DNA from: Armillaria gallica
Lineage: Eukaryota; Basidiomycota; Agaricomycetes; Agaricales; Physalacriaceae
NCBI GenBank assembly: GCA_037576215.1
Contig: JBANDB010000016.1
Span: 806,001 to 870,000 of the forward strand
Length of the DNA stretch: 64,000 nt
Direction: 5' to 3'
Every line of letters starts with the position of its first letter. Positions within the stretch are counted from its first letter, which is position 1. This document shows, one piece after another, positions 48,687 through 58,624 of the stretch. The notes under the pieces were generated by a model. It ran no database searches. It was not told the origin of the DNA and was given only the letters and a program-made list of their open reading frames with translations. A program made the translations under genes and the position numbers.

Positions 48687-49843
48687 ATGTTGCCAAACGA
48701 ATTGCTCGACATAATCATAGAAGAATGCCGCGACGACAGGGAGACTCTCATGTCATGTAGTCTCGTTAACCGAGTGCTGCGATGGTCATCCCAGAAACGT
48801 CTTTTCGCCACTATTACCCTCTCTGGTTCCCACTGCTATACAACTCCGTACCCGTTTTTGCTTCGCCTCTTCTCTAGCTCGTCCCAGATAGCATCCTACG
48901 TGAAGGGTCTCCGCATCCATGACTCGGACAAAGAGATCATCCCCCAAATCCTCGAGCAGCTACCCAACATTGAATCCCTCTCCATTATACGGACGCCCCC
49001 GAGTTCCATAGGCAGCGCGTTGAAGCATGCGCTTTCCCGGCCTCAGCTTCAAGACGTCTCGTTTGACGGGATGACCTTCGAGACCTCGGAAGAGTTCTTC
49101 GAACTGTTTGCTCTTCGTAGGGAGATCCATAGCTTGAGTTTCACAGATAGCCGTGTTGAAACGGTCCTGCCGTCCAGCATGGTGCCATCTCGACGATGCA
49201 CCATCCGAGATCTATCCCTGCGGACAGGAGAGCGGGAAACAAACGAATTCGTCGGCGAGATGCTAAGGGTTTCATCTACAATTGATTTCGGCTGTCTCAA
49301 GCGACTTCAATTTTGGATGACGACAGCCGCGTATCTCCCGGCGCTTCAAAAGCTGCTCGTGGCAACAAAGGGTACCTTGGAAGAATTGCACCTGCATCTG
49401 CTTGCGCTCGGTATGATGTTTCGCTCCGATTCTTTACAGATGGATGATGATGATAAGCAGCTACGCCAAGGCAGGGCGAACTGGATGTCGGTGGTATCCC
49501 ACGTGTAAAGTGCATCGTCCGATGCTCGGTGTACGCGCGGCCTATCCTGGCCTGTGTGGTCAGCATTTTTGGGGGGACGTCATCCGCTGCGTCGGAAGAA
49601 GCGGACCTCATTTTGCGAGTATCTGATTCCAAACCATTAGATGCGTCAGATGATGCCCTGTGGAAGGATGCTGACAGCGTGATGGTGCGGTTCAAGAGGC
49701 GCGTTAGCATTTGTATCGAATTTTTGCAGCCTGAGCAGAGGGATCGGTATGGGGATGCCAGTGTACGTCTGTTCTGGCGGAAATTGGAGAAGTGTCGTAA
49801 TGAGGGCATTTTGCATGTAGATAGCAAAGTTGTCGCGCCGTAG
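48687..49843 (+). pseudogene. F-box / leucine-rich protein gene, truncated
   Basis: Open frame from ATG 48687 to TAA 49506 (273 codons): F-box-like start LPNELLDIIIEECRDDRET with MSCSLVNRVLRWSSQKRLFA, then leucine-rich helices (LPNIESLSIIR). After the stop, a second frame at 49529-49843 encodes a typical C-terminal end of this family (FWRKLEKCRNEGILHV). The two parts are in different frames, and the span between repeats 5 and 9 of a full-length homologue seems missing. I read this as a gene with an internal deletion plus frameshift. A spliced shorter protein is possible but no good donor-acceptor pair connects the parts. Confidence 0.6.
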
Positions 49844-49951
49844 TCATACCATGTTACGACTTAGTACTACTATGTACCAAGACTCGTCGTTTTGATATCA
49901 TCTCATTGGAGAATACGCTCTCCAGCTGGAGCGCCGTCACCAAGCATATGC

Positions 49952-50670
49952 CAGTGCTAGACCCCATGGATTGTCGATTGACGGCGTGCCACAGATACCT
50001 TGACACCTAACTCTAGGGCTCTGGATGCGACTATTGACCATCTCCTGGACAGCCTCCTCGGCTGGGAACCGCTCAGGAAGTACATATCCGTCGGGGTTCG
50101 TTAGGGGAAGGGCGCTGACACCGTTGCTTCTCAAGTCCACCAAGACCTGCAGCGGACAAAATTAGTACAAAAGATTGATTAGAGACGGTGAAACGCGCCT
50201 GGTGCATATCCAGATAACACGCTGTAGCCATCCTCCTGGGTGAGTCAAAAATCTAAGACTGCGGCACGCCATGCTGAGAAAGGATTTCCAGGACATCTTT
50301 TTCCTGAATACCGTTGGGTATGTCCGTCACCGTCAACGACCGAGACATTCCCGACAGCAGACAGTGGGGGTGACAGGGCGTCATTCACCTTCGGGACTGA
50401 TCCCGACGTTCCACTCCTGGACATGACGCAATCCTTGGCCATGTCCTCATAGAAAAACCGAACGTGTAGGTGATCCTTGGCTCTAGCCATCGAGTCTGTT
50501 GGGTTCGCCTTGATGGCAGCCAGGACTCTGTTGACATTGTATGGTCCTGCAAGCGATCCGACGCGTACGTTGCGCGAATGGCCAGTAGAAAGTGAACGAT
50601 GGGTGATACGGTTGGTCGTGGAGGAAAACATTCCCACAGTACCCCAAGCGATCAATGACGGTAACGGCAT
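49952..50670 (-). pseudogene. Decayed copy of the RRM-like gene (copy D)
   Basis: Exon 1 sequence (50670-50201) retains RVGSLAGPYNVNRVLAAIKA and MAKDCVMSRSGTSGS. It has lost its presequence start and carries frameshifts after DALSPPLSAVG. Intron 1 still has the GC donor (CCAG, then GCGCGT) and CTGCAG acceptor. Exon 2 (from about 50145) begins VDLRSNGVSALPLTNPDGY but at about 50025 jumps into exon 3 sequence (LGVKVSVARRQSTI region) and then ends. Non-functional. Confidence 0.8.
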
Positions 50671-51007
50671 CTACGGCATGGTAAATTATCGGCGAACCAA
50701 TGCAGACTCGGTCATTGGCTGCATGGTCTAAGTTAGTGCGCTGGGTTCCCACGGCCAGCGCAATGAAAACCAACCGTACGCGTAAGTATTGACCCAACAT
50801 TGGACAACGTTAGGTGTGTAGTAACCCGGTGCTCCCGGATATCCAACACTGCCACGCATGTTTTGTTCGTAACTATTGCCGTTCACCGTTTGTTTCATAC
50901 CTCGACCCCCAGTACCAGTAGGTCAACGTCTCTGAACATCAACCTGAACATCGGGCTCTCCAGTAAGGATTCCATTGGTTCTATCAGATTTTTTTTGCAC
51001 GATCTCA
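50671..51007. other. Intergenic part of the right arm
   Basis: Upstream of the intact F-box gene; matches 19982-20342 in reverse complement. No gene. Confidence 0.55.
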
Positions 51008-52705
51008 ATGCATTATTTGACAGTTAATAATCGTTTGGTTCAAGCTTCAGATCAGCTTCATATGCTATCTTCGTGCCCAACATGCGGCTTTCTCAGCCTC
51101 TCTGACCAGGAGAGTGATCGTGAACACGATACCGCTGGTATTGTGCCCCATCGCCCTGTCCCACTGTCGTCTACCGATCATCAACGGTTGCAAACGGACA
51201 TCGTCGATCTGGAGAACGATATCACCATCCTCGACCACCAAATTCGTCGTTTGCGCGCATCTCTCTCGGACCTCCGTCGAGTGCGGAAGAGGAAGAATTC
51301 ACAGCTGCAGCGCGTCCGAAAGTCAAGCAGGTCATCAATATGGTCTCTGCCCGTAGAGATAATGGTTGAAATTATCGCTTTTGCAGCAGATGATGACAAT
51401 GGTGATATCTATCATGGTGTGCCTTGGGTTTTGAGCCATTCGTGCCGCCTTTGGCGAAACATTGTTTTGTCTATGCCAGCGACTTGGTCGCGGATATACA
51501 TCGACGATACGATGAGAGGTCAAGACCATCCTTTCGCCACGCACCTCCTCCAAACATATCTCGCTCGTTCAAAGGAGACTTTGTTATTTGTTAGTATCAA
51601 TTCTTCCAACAATATCGATGTCATCCTCGAGTGCCTCGCTCCCCATCACCCTCGGCTGTACTCACTAGAGTTGAACGTCTGCCCTCCAGGATTGAAGGCC
51701 CTCTCCGGACTGGTAGTATCCAGTCTTCCCAAGCTGACTTCACTCCATTTGTCGGTTGAGGGCATAGACATATCAGGGCTTATGGGAGGCTCAGATGGAC
51801 TTGAGCAGGCAGTCCTAGTCAGCCTCTACCACGCCCTTGATCGCCCTGTCGAAGCATTTCGTCATGCAGACGCCTTGCGTGACGTGCATCTCTACGGAAT
51901 GGTTTTTTGTCATTTCAAAATGCCACTGAGGCAACTCACGAGGTTTGCGGGAGACATGATTGGCCTCAACGAATATCTCTTACTCTTCAAAGACGCTTTG
52001 GAGCTTGCCGAAGCGGATCTTCGAGTGTGGTATCCAGAAGGGATTGCTCGCTGGGAGATTCCGAACAGCGGACCGTTATGGCATACTCGGCTCACTCGAC
52101 TGTCATTGTACGCAGACATACCGGGTCTGAAGTTCATTCGTCTTCCGGCTTTGCAATATCTTAGGATTGAAGAGACGAGGGACACGAAGGACGAAACCTT
52201 CACTTACGACGTGGGCGCGGACATCCATGTTTTTCTCCAAGAGTCAGAGTGTCCGCTGGAAACTCTCCTACTTGAGATCCCACCTTTCCAACTCTCACCT
52301 CTGTCATTGATACTAGAAGCGTGTGCGACCACGCTGTCTACGCTGTCCCTTCGAGTTGACCTGGTTGGAGCCAGGGATATATATGGTGCTTTGACTTTTG
52401 ACGGCGTGACATGCCTTGCTCCGAACGTCGAAGATTTATCATTGCGAGATGATAGTTCGCTCTTCAGTAAGACGGGTGATATTGATTGGTCGTTTCATGC
52501 TTCTTTCCACGGAGATCCCTTCTTCAGAATGGTGCAGTCGAGATGCGACCTGTCGCGAGGTCGTGACGATGGCGCTCGATTGAAGTCTTTGTCCTTATGC
52601 GCACCGTATTCCCCGAGGCCGACGGAAACGTTGGAGAAACTTGCAGAGCTGCAGCGGGAAGGTTTGACCGTAGAGTTTCATGGCTATTCCAGAGTCACGC
52701 GGTAG
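51008..52705 (+). CDS. F-box protein with N-terminal coiled coil (intact copy)
   Basis: Single exon, 565 residues; start at ATG 51008 (MHYLTVNNRLVQASDQLHML) because the longer frame begins only at TTG. Residues about 20-35 hold CPTCGFLSLSD, a short Cys pair. Residues 55-100 form a heptad-like coiled coil (QRLQTDIVDLENDITILDHQ). The F-box follows: IWSLPVEIMVEIIAFAADDD and SHSCRLWRNIVLSMPATWS, which would bind Skp1 in an SCF ubiquitin ligase. The remainder is leucine-rich with regular LTSLHLS / LYSLELN repeats, the substrate-binding part. Such F-box proteins are greatly expanded in Agaricomycetes. The inverted copy at 18278-19981 is broken. Target unknown. Confidence 0.85.
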   Translation: MHYLTVNNRLVQASDQLHMLSSCPTCGFLSLSDQESDREHDTAGIVPHRPVPLSSTDHQRLQTDIVDLENDITILDHQIRRLRASLSDLRRVRKRKNSQLQRVRKSSRSSIWSLPVEIMVEIIAFAADDDNGDIYHGVPWVLSHSCRLWRNIVLSMPATWSRIYIDDTMRGQDHPFATHLLQTYLARSKETLLFVSINSSNNIDVILECLAPHHPRLYSLELNVCPPGLKALSGLVVSSLPKLTSLHLSVEGIDISGLMGGSDGLEQAVLVSLYHALDRPVEAFRHADALRDVHLYGMVFCHFKMPLRQLTRFAGDMIGLNEYLLLFKDALELAEADLRVWYPEGIARWEIPNSGPLWHTRLTRLSLYADIPGLKFIRLPALQYLRIEETRDTKDETFTYDVGADIHVFLQESECPLETLLLEIPPFQLSPLSLILEACATTLSTLSLRVDLVGARDIYGALTFDGVTCLAPNVEDLSLRDDSSLFSKTGDIDWSFHASFHGDPFFRMVQSRCDLSRGRDDGARLKSLSLCAPYSPRPTETLEKLAELQREGLTVEFHGYSRVTR

Positions 52706-52754
52706 AGAACGGGACAATACCCAAAGTGGTCGTAATTTGGACACAGTAGCAAGT

Positions 52755-53112
52755 ACTGGCAGTCTTGTATGGAATTGGATGTCAATGGGCATGACGCTGC
52801 TTTCTGCTCTCTCGGAAATTTTCCAGCCAATGGTAGAGGACCGGTATTGAGGACCGCAACGCGTGGATGCCGTTGCAGAAGTTCGGAACAGACGCGAACA
52901 GATCACAACCGATGTCACCTAATTGAACGAAGACAGCGAAGGCGACCATACGCCCGCAAGATGAGACGGTAGGGTTGCTTTCAGTTCTTCGTCAATGTTG
53001 GAGTGCCCACGGGGACAAAGCCATGATCGAAGCTGGTATTCGTGTACTCGGTTTGTTCGAGGGACGAGGAATTATTACGGACGAAGACAAAGGGCGGATT
53101 CGCCAGCGATGA
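52755..53112 (+). pseudogene. Decayed copy of the acidic hypothetical protein gene (right arm)
   Basis: Directly downstream of the intact F-box gene and homologous to 17838-18235 in reverse (shared stretch starting GCAAGTACTGGCAGTC). It contains frameshifts and stops; the end reads DEDKGGFASDE. Non-functional. Confidence 0.55.
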
Positions 53113-53544
53113 ATGATTGAAGGATCATCACCACATCCTTCAGAACTTGCGTTCACTTTCATGGTTCAGAAACGTATACATCACCAGTACTTGATATATT
53201 GTAGGAAGAAAGTCGAATTTTGATTACATGCAATCTTGCGACTTGGCACTACGACGTAACGAAGACTCGCCATTATCGTCCTCTGGATATCGTCTCAGAT
53301 CTCTCATTGAAGGATATATTTTCCAACTGAGAAGCAGTTACCAAGCGTGTCCCGGGGATTTGTCATAAGGCTTTGCTGGACGAGACCCGTCCTTCTTTGA
53401 AATGACGGACTAGAGACTCGGTCTACCTGGGATAACCATCCAGAGGAGGTCTGATCTATGAAAGAATGAAAGTGCATGACACCTACGAATACATGGATGC
53501 GCGCTTGAATACACATGTCCTTGAGGAAGCAAATAGTTCCAGCA
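53113..53544. other. 3' flank region of RRM-like copy B
   Basis: No gene. It shares sequence with 49852-49955 and, weakly, with 15920-16060. Otherwise nothing seen. Confidence 0.45.
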
Positions 53545-54886
53545 TTACTGCCATAAACTGGGGGATACAGGAGACGGGTTCAGATGAGCACCCAAAAAAT
53601 TGATGCTGGCTCCCTCAAAGTCAGGCAGGCTCGAATGTTTGCTCCCCGCGACCTCAAGACCGGACAGGACGAGAATGCATCGCAAAGCAGAAGACAATTT
53701 TTCGTACGAAACGCGCAATTCACGAACTGGGGAGGCGAACTGATCTCTACGTGGTATATATCATCAATCTGGACGCACAGAGGAAGAAAGGGGTAAACGT
53801 ACTTCGACTCTGGAGTAATAACACCAATTCGCTTGAAGAAGTGGAGATAATCGTTCGGACGGGTCAGATCCTTTTCATCGGCCAAGTTGAGAGTAACTGT
53901 TCGACACGCGCCGAGTGCTATCGCCGTGACGAGACCCCGCTGAATTGCCGAGTGACGACGTGCTACAGATATCTCAACACCCAACTCCAGGGCCCGGGAC
54001 GCGCACATGTTGCAGAATCTCTGTGCTAGATCAGACGATGCGAATTGCAGCATTGCAGTCTAGATCATTCACAACATTAGGGATTTGCATAGAGATAGCG
54101 AAAGAGAAACAACATACTCCTTGTTCTCTCGACAACGAGATAGACAGTACAGGAATGTGATCCTTCTCAAATTCTACTACCCATGAGCGAAGATGCAAGA
54201 TCATTTTAGGGTCTGTGATGCCGGAAAATTTGACGCGACAATTGACCATCCCCTGGTCAGCTTCCTCCGCCGGGAACCACTCAGGAAATATATATCCGTC
54301 AGGGTTCGTTAAGGGGAGGGTGTTAATACCGCTGCTTCTCAAGTCCACCAAGGCCTGTGGCAGACAAAATTAGTACAAAAACTTGATAAGAAACGGTAAA
54401 ACGCGCCTGGAACGCATCGTGCATATCCAAGTAACGCGCTGTAGCTGCCCTTTTGGGCGAGTCGAAGATCCAAGACTCCAGACCGCCATGCTGAGAAATA
54501 ATTTCCAGGATGTCTTTTTCTTGGACCTTGTTGGGTATATCCGTCATCGCCAGCGACCGAGACGTTCCCAGTCTTCCAAGGGCTGCCACATCGACAGCAG
54601 ACATTGGGGGTGACAGAGAATCGTCCATTTTCATCACTGCTCCTGACGTTCCGCTCCCAGACGCGACACAATTCTTGGCCATGTCCTCATTGAAGAACCG
54701 TACGAGTAGGTAATCCTTGGCGACAATTATCGATTCTGCCGGGTTCGCCTTGATGGCAGCCAGGACTCTGTTGACATTGTATCCTTCCGCAAGTGATTCG
54801 ACGCGCACGGTGCGCGAAATGAGGCCGGTAGAAAGTGAACGATGGGTGATACGGTTGGCCGGCAAACGGTGGAAAAGACGGAACAT
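53545..54886 (-). CDS. Four-module RRM-like protein, mitochondrial-type N-terminus (copy B, intact)
   Basis: Four exons, 54886-54407, 54354-54118, 54059-53803 and 53746-53545; 391 residues, exon sizes identical to copy A. The start MFRLFHRLPANRITHRSLST gives a basic, Ser/Thr-rich presequence. Four modules begin RTVRVESLAEGY, RSLAMTDIPNKV, CRVKFSGITDP and GLVTAIALGACRTVTLN. Intron 1 (54406-54355) has a GC donor like copy A; copies 1 and 2 have GT at this intron. Compared with copy A there are only substitutions in coding exons, no frame change, so both remain under constraint or are very recent. The neighbouring helical gene has decayed in this arm, which shows that the RRM-like gene does not need its partner next door. 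Confidence 0.78.
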
Positions 54887-55156
54887 GGAGAAAAAGGAAA
54901 GTATTCCAAAGCGATCATGCCGCCGGGTCCTGCCGTCGATCTTAAGCGCCCGGCGAAAGCCGACTTGTTCATGCTCTCGACGTGCGATTTCGAAAGACGA
55001 TCTTCTTACTTTGAGGGGCTGCCACGGGCGTCAGATGGCGCCGCTGAACGCAAGTCTCTTGTTTCGCAGAATGTTCTTGAGTATTGACCGTTTTGTAGAG
55101 CACAGACAGGCTCGCTCGATTATTGGAGGCCTGTGGCGATTATACTTACGCGGCTG

Positions 55157-55836
55157 AATCTGGCTGAATCTTCTCTTGCACAAACACTGGTGGCGTTCAT
55201 GTAACGTGCAGTTAGTCTCACTTTCGTCAGTCTAGTCCCTCTAGCTCGTTTCATTAAATACGTACAGACCACTGCCTACAGCTTCCTTGCCATCCTATAC
55301 CATCTCCTGGATGGAGTGTTATGGCTCCTGCACTCTGCAGCGGACTCTGTACAGCTCGGACCCGAGGGAGTTCCATATCTGACTCTTCATGTTTCAATAC
55401 TCGATCGATTCAAATCCTTCAGAGATCGCTGCAAGCTTCTTGGGAATTCTCTCCCCGGCACTGATGCCGCCTTTGGTAGGGGCCAGGCTGCTCTGGCAGT
55501 GGAGCTCAAAGCTGTTGGGTTCCGTTACATTTCTCGCGTCCTACCGAGTGGACTGGGTACTCATACGGCCCTCATCGATGACCTCCCTGCAGCGTTTTCA
55601 GTGTTGAAAAGCTCTGCGCACGATCTCGTTGACGGTGTTGACACCTTTGAACTGCGTATTTTTAGGTTTCGGGATTGCTTTGTGGATCCGGCATGGGTGG
55701 AAACGATGGTCGGGAACCCAGTTCTGGTAAAGGGAATGGTAGACGTTCTGTATTCTATTGACAATGAGCGCTAGAGCATCCGTAGCAAGCTTCATGAAGT
55801 CTCTGCCAGCCCGATTGGCATAATTCCAGAAACCGT
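55157..55836 (+). pseudogene. Decayed copy of the helical protein gene (right arm)
   Basis: Homologous to 13425-14120. About 110 bp including the ATG are deleted, so the sequence passes straight from the promoter block into LNLAESSLAQTLVAFM. The next codon is TAA where the intact gene has GAA, and an indel follows at RRIPLAR. A long frame resumes at 55316-55774 (LLHSAADSVQLGPEGVPYL onward) and ends with TAG in place of the Gln/Glu region. Clearly non-functional. Confidence 0.8.
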
Positions 55837-55860
55837 GTAAGTTGTCAGTTCATCTGCTTA

Positions 55861-57027
55861 CTGACTGTGTGCTGATGTAGTTCCATTTGAGCTTGTTTAA
55901 TTTATGAATTAGTGTGGTTGGGGCACGTCTTCCGCAACGTCCAAGTTGGTACTTCTATCAAGACGGTAACCTTTTCCTTCCCTATACCATTTCCTCTTGT
56001 CTCCGGTTCGCAAGAGATGTCTTGGTGGAATACGCTTGATTCGTCCCTAACGGATCAGAGATTTACTTGCCTTCACAACGCACATCTCGAGGCAATAACA
56101 TACCAGAACAAAGCCTCCTTTGATCGCTTGGCGGTGAAGTCGAGGGTTGAGGTCGCTTTCCCAAGACTTTGCAGGAGGGGTATTATGTGATTTCAGAGTG
56201 AACTAACCAGTAAAAGGGGGACACGATAGCTTGATACAGGTACACATTGTTTGATGATAGTACTTGTAACAAATTAATATATAAGTATGTAAAGCAATCA
56301 TCCAGTTCTCTTGTTTGTACGCTTCGTGCTATGATCATTGTGGCAAATACTATAAGCTCACTGTCTGATGAGCGTAACTCTCCGTTTCGAGATCCGCTTG
56401 AATGGACTGTGTGTTGAGCATCTACTTGTACGGGGAATGTCTAGTTTTGGGCAAGGACTGAAAACGGGGAGTCTTGAGGATTCCTTGTCGTCAAATCAAT
56501 CAAATATGGTGCCAGGATGTGCCATCACCCCGAGTCTGTCACGATGCAATATGGTATTCGGTTCAAAATTCCCATAGTGGCGGGTGAGGCACTTGTGCCG
56601 CTGAATTTTCATGCAAAGCGGAAGCGGATAGTCGCGTACCCCGCCGCTGGCATACCAATGACATACTGATTTATAGAATCCTTAACTCTAACTTGAATTT
56701 TGGAGTTTTGGGGAGAAAAAAACTTCTTTGGTGTCGCGCCGCCTTTCAAATCAAAACATATTGCAAGGCTGTATAATTGCGAAAGACCAACAAATTAAAT
56801 ATGAACCCCTGCCCGAGGCTGACAGGAGGACAAAGGGTATGCCCTTCCCGAATCCCGACGCGGAATCCGACGCATGATCACTTGTCGCTTATAAACGATT
56901 AGTCAGAATCGCGTGATCGCTCACCAAGCCACGGAAAGGAAGTATAAAAATCCGCACTGAGACAAGCTGATATCATTACCACCACCACCACCACCCACCC
57001 ACCCATCCAATACCACTAGCACAACTA
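55861..57027. other. Intergenic region with (ACC)n before thioredoxin
   Basis: No gene recognised in 1.1 kb. A CCACC-rich stretch at 56978-57005 lies just ahead of the thioredoxin start. A TATA-like TATAAAAATC at 56943, about 85 bases before the ATG, is a plausible core promoter. Confidence 0.4.
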
Positions 57028-57625
57028 ATGGCGACCCAAGCAATCAACTCCCTTGCCGACTTTAGGAAAATCGTGAGTATCGAATGCTCCTCTTCGCCTT
57101 TGGTACCTAACTCCGTGACCGCAGATCGACGGTCCGAAACCCGTAGTCATAGACTTTTGGGCGACGTGGTGTGGACCCTGCAAGATGATTGGACCTGTCT
57201 TCAAGAAACTTGCCGAAAAGCCTGAATTTGCCGGCGTCGAATTTTATACAGTTGACGTTGACGAGCAACCGAGCATCATGGACGAGGTCCAGATCTCCTC
57301 GGTGCGTAGTGCCGCTGTTTATTCGCATTTTTCAGAGTTGTGACGCCTCAGGTAGATGCCCACGTTCCTCGCGTTTAAAGACGGAAACAAGATAGCGACG
57401 TCGATAGGTGCTGTACCCACGAATCTTGTGGTGAGATCGCATTATATTTTCCGAGGTACTGAGGCTAATCCTGGTTTATGTAGGCACTCATCAATAAAGC
57501 CGTAGCAACTGCTTCACCTACACCTGAAGAAACGTCAGAAAAGGGTGAGTTTCTCGAATACGAATTAGTGAGTCGCCTCACGTGTAATCCAAACAGGTGA
57601 TGCACCCATTGAGGCCAAGGCATAA
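57028..57625 (+). CDS. Thioredoxin
   Basis: Five exons: 57028-57072, 57125-57301, 57356-57430, 57484-57544, 57597-57625; 128 residues. The active site is WCGPC in [17 protein letters not shown] (residues about 26-42), followed by the cis-Pro loop [12 protein letters not shown] and a terminal helix. A 20-residue Ala/Thr/Glu-rich tail is added to the usual 105-residue fold. The short Met-Ala start and lack of a presequence indicate a cytosolic protein that passes electrons from thioredoxin reductase to peroxiredoxins, ribonucleotide reductase and others. The second intron ends at GGTAG (57355) rather than at the earlier CAG; the earlier site would shift the frame. Confidence 0.95.
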
Positions 57626-58624
57626 TTAGCTTCCATGAACGCATAGTTCCCTTTTCTCTATGCATGATGTACTTTTATCAAAGGAACAGCGCATTGCACC
57701 CATACTACTTTATAGTGAGGAATCTATGATAATCAAAGAATTATGAGTAGATTGTGTTAGAGAACTTGGCATTCAATACCTCAAGCTCCGTCCCGTCGCC
57801 CGCCCTTCTTGACAGTATCTTACGAGGGAGAAGACGGAGCTGCAGCATGTACTAGTATTTATGTACCCATTTTTCAGTTCCTCGCCAGTCCAGTAGCATT
57901 TCTGCTTCGGTGCCTTCCACCCTGCCCACACCGCACCTGCTCATTATGGCCCTTGATGATCGACGTTGAGGGTTCATCCTATTAAGTAAGCAAATTGGGT
58001 CGGCCCGGTCGGGAATCCCAAAACAGGACGAGAACGTCTTGACTCCTACCCTCACATCGCAGAATTCACGAAGTTCTTGTTCCGTCATGTCGACCCTCAT
58101 TCCTCACCAATATCATGACTCTGATTTGCCTCCCCGTTTAACCCACTTCGACAGTAGCACCGCTTGCCAAGGTTGATTCTTTTGAAGGATTACCCAAGGT
58201 CGTCGGAATAGCTCAGTAAACAATATACTTATTTTGGGCGAGTCCCTGTCCGAAGGCCCAGTTCGTTCCGCTTGGTACCAAACTCGCGCACAGACTGTGC
58301 CAGCCCTTGCACTGTCCCGCCCAAAATGATGTCATCGCCCCAGAGGCTTCGGGACTTTCTGGGCCGAGCGCGATCATACTATAATATATGCGTCCCATTC
58401 TCTAGTACTCCATTCGAACCATCATTGCACGCGTTCTTTGTTAACAACTCGTTGTGAGTATTCTCTCCCTTGACATCGTTTATTTGATACTCAAACGTGA
58501 TGTAGATTGTAATATCTTAACACGAAGAAGCTGTTGGTCACTCTAAGATTGGCACCACATCCTCAGCAATCAAAGTTCGAGTACGTATCCATAGTTTTGC
58601 CCCGCAGTCGCAGTGACGACGCTG
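57626..58624. other. Intergenic region, no gene seen
   Basis: One kilobase without a supportable gene; short frames at 57852-58100 and 58213-58457 only. No tRNA fold found. Confidence 0.45.

Larger units (their letters stand above)
49852..55860. repeat. Inverted segmental duplication, right arm
   Basis: Reverse-complement counterpart of 13.4-20.7 kb (RRM-like relic minus, F-box plus, acidic-protein relic plus, RRM-like minus, helical relic plus). Within the arm there is also a shorter direct repeat: 49852-49955 resembles 53215-53350, the 3' flanks of the two RRM-like copies. The arms are about 29 kb apart. Confidence 0.85.
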
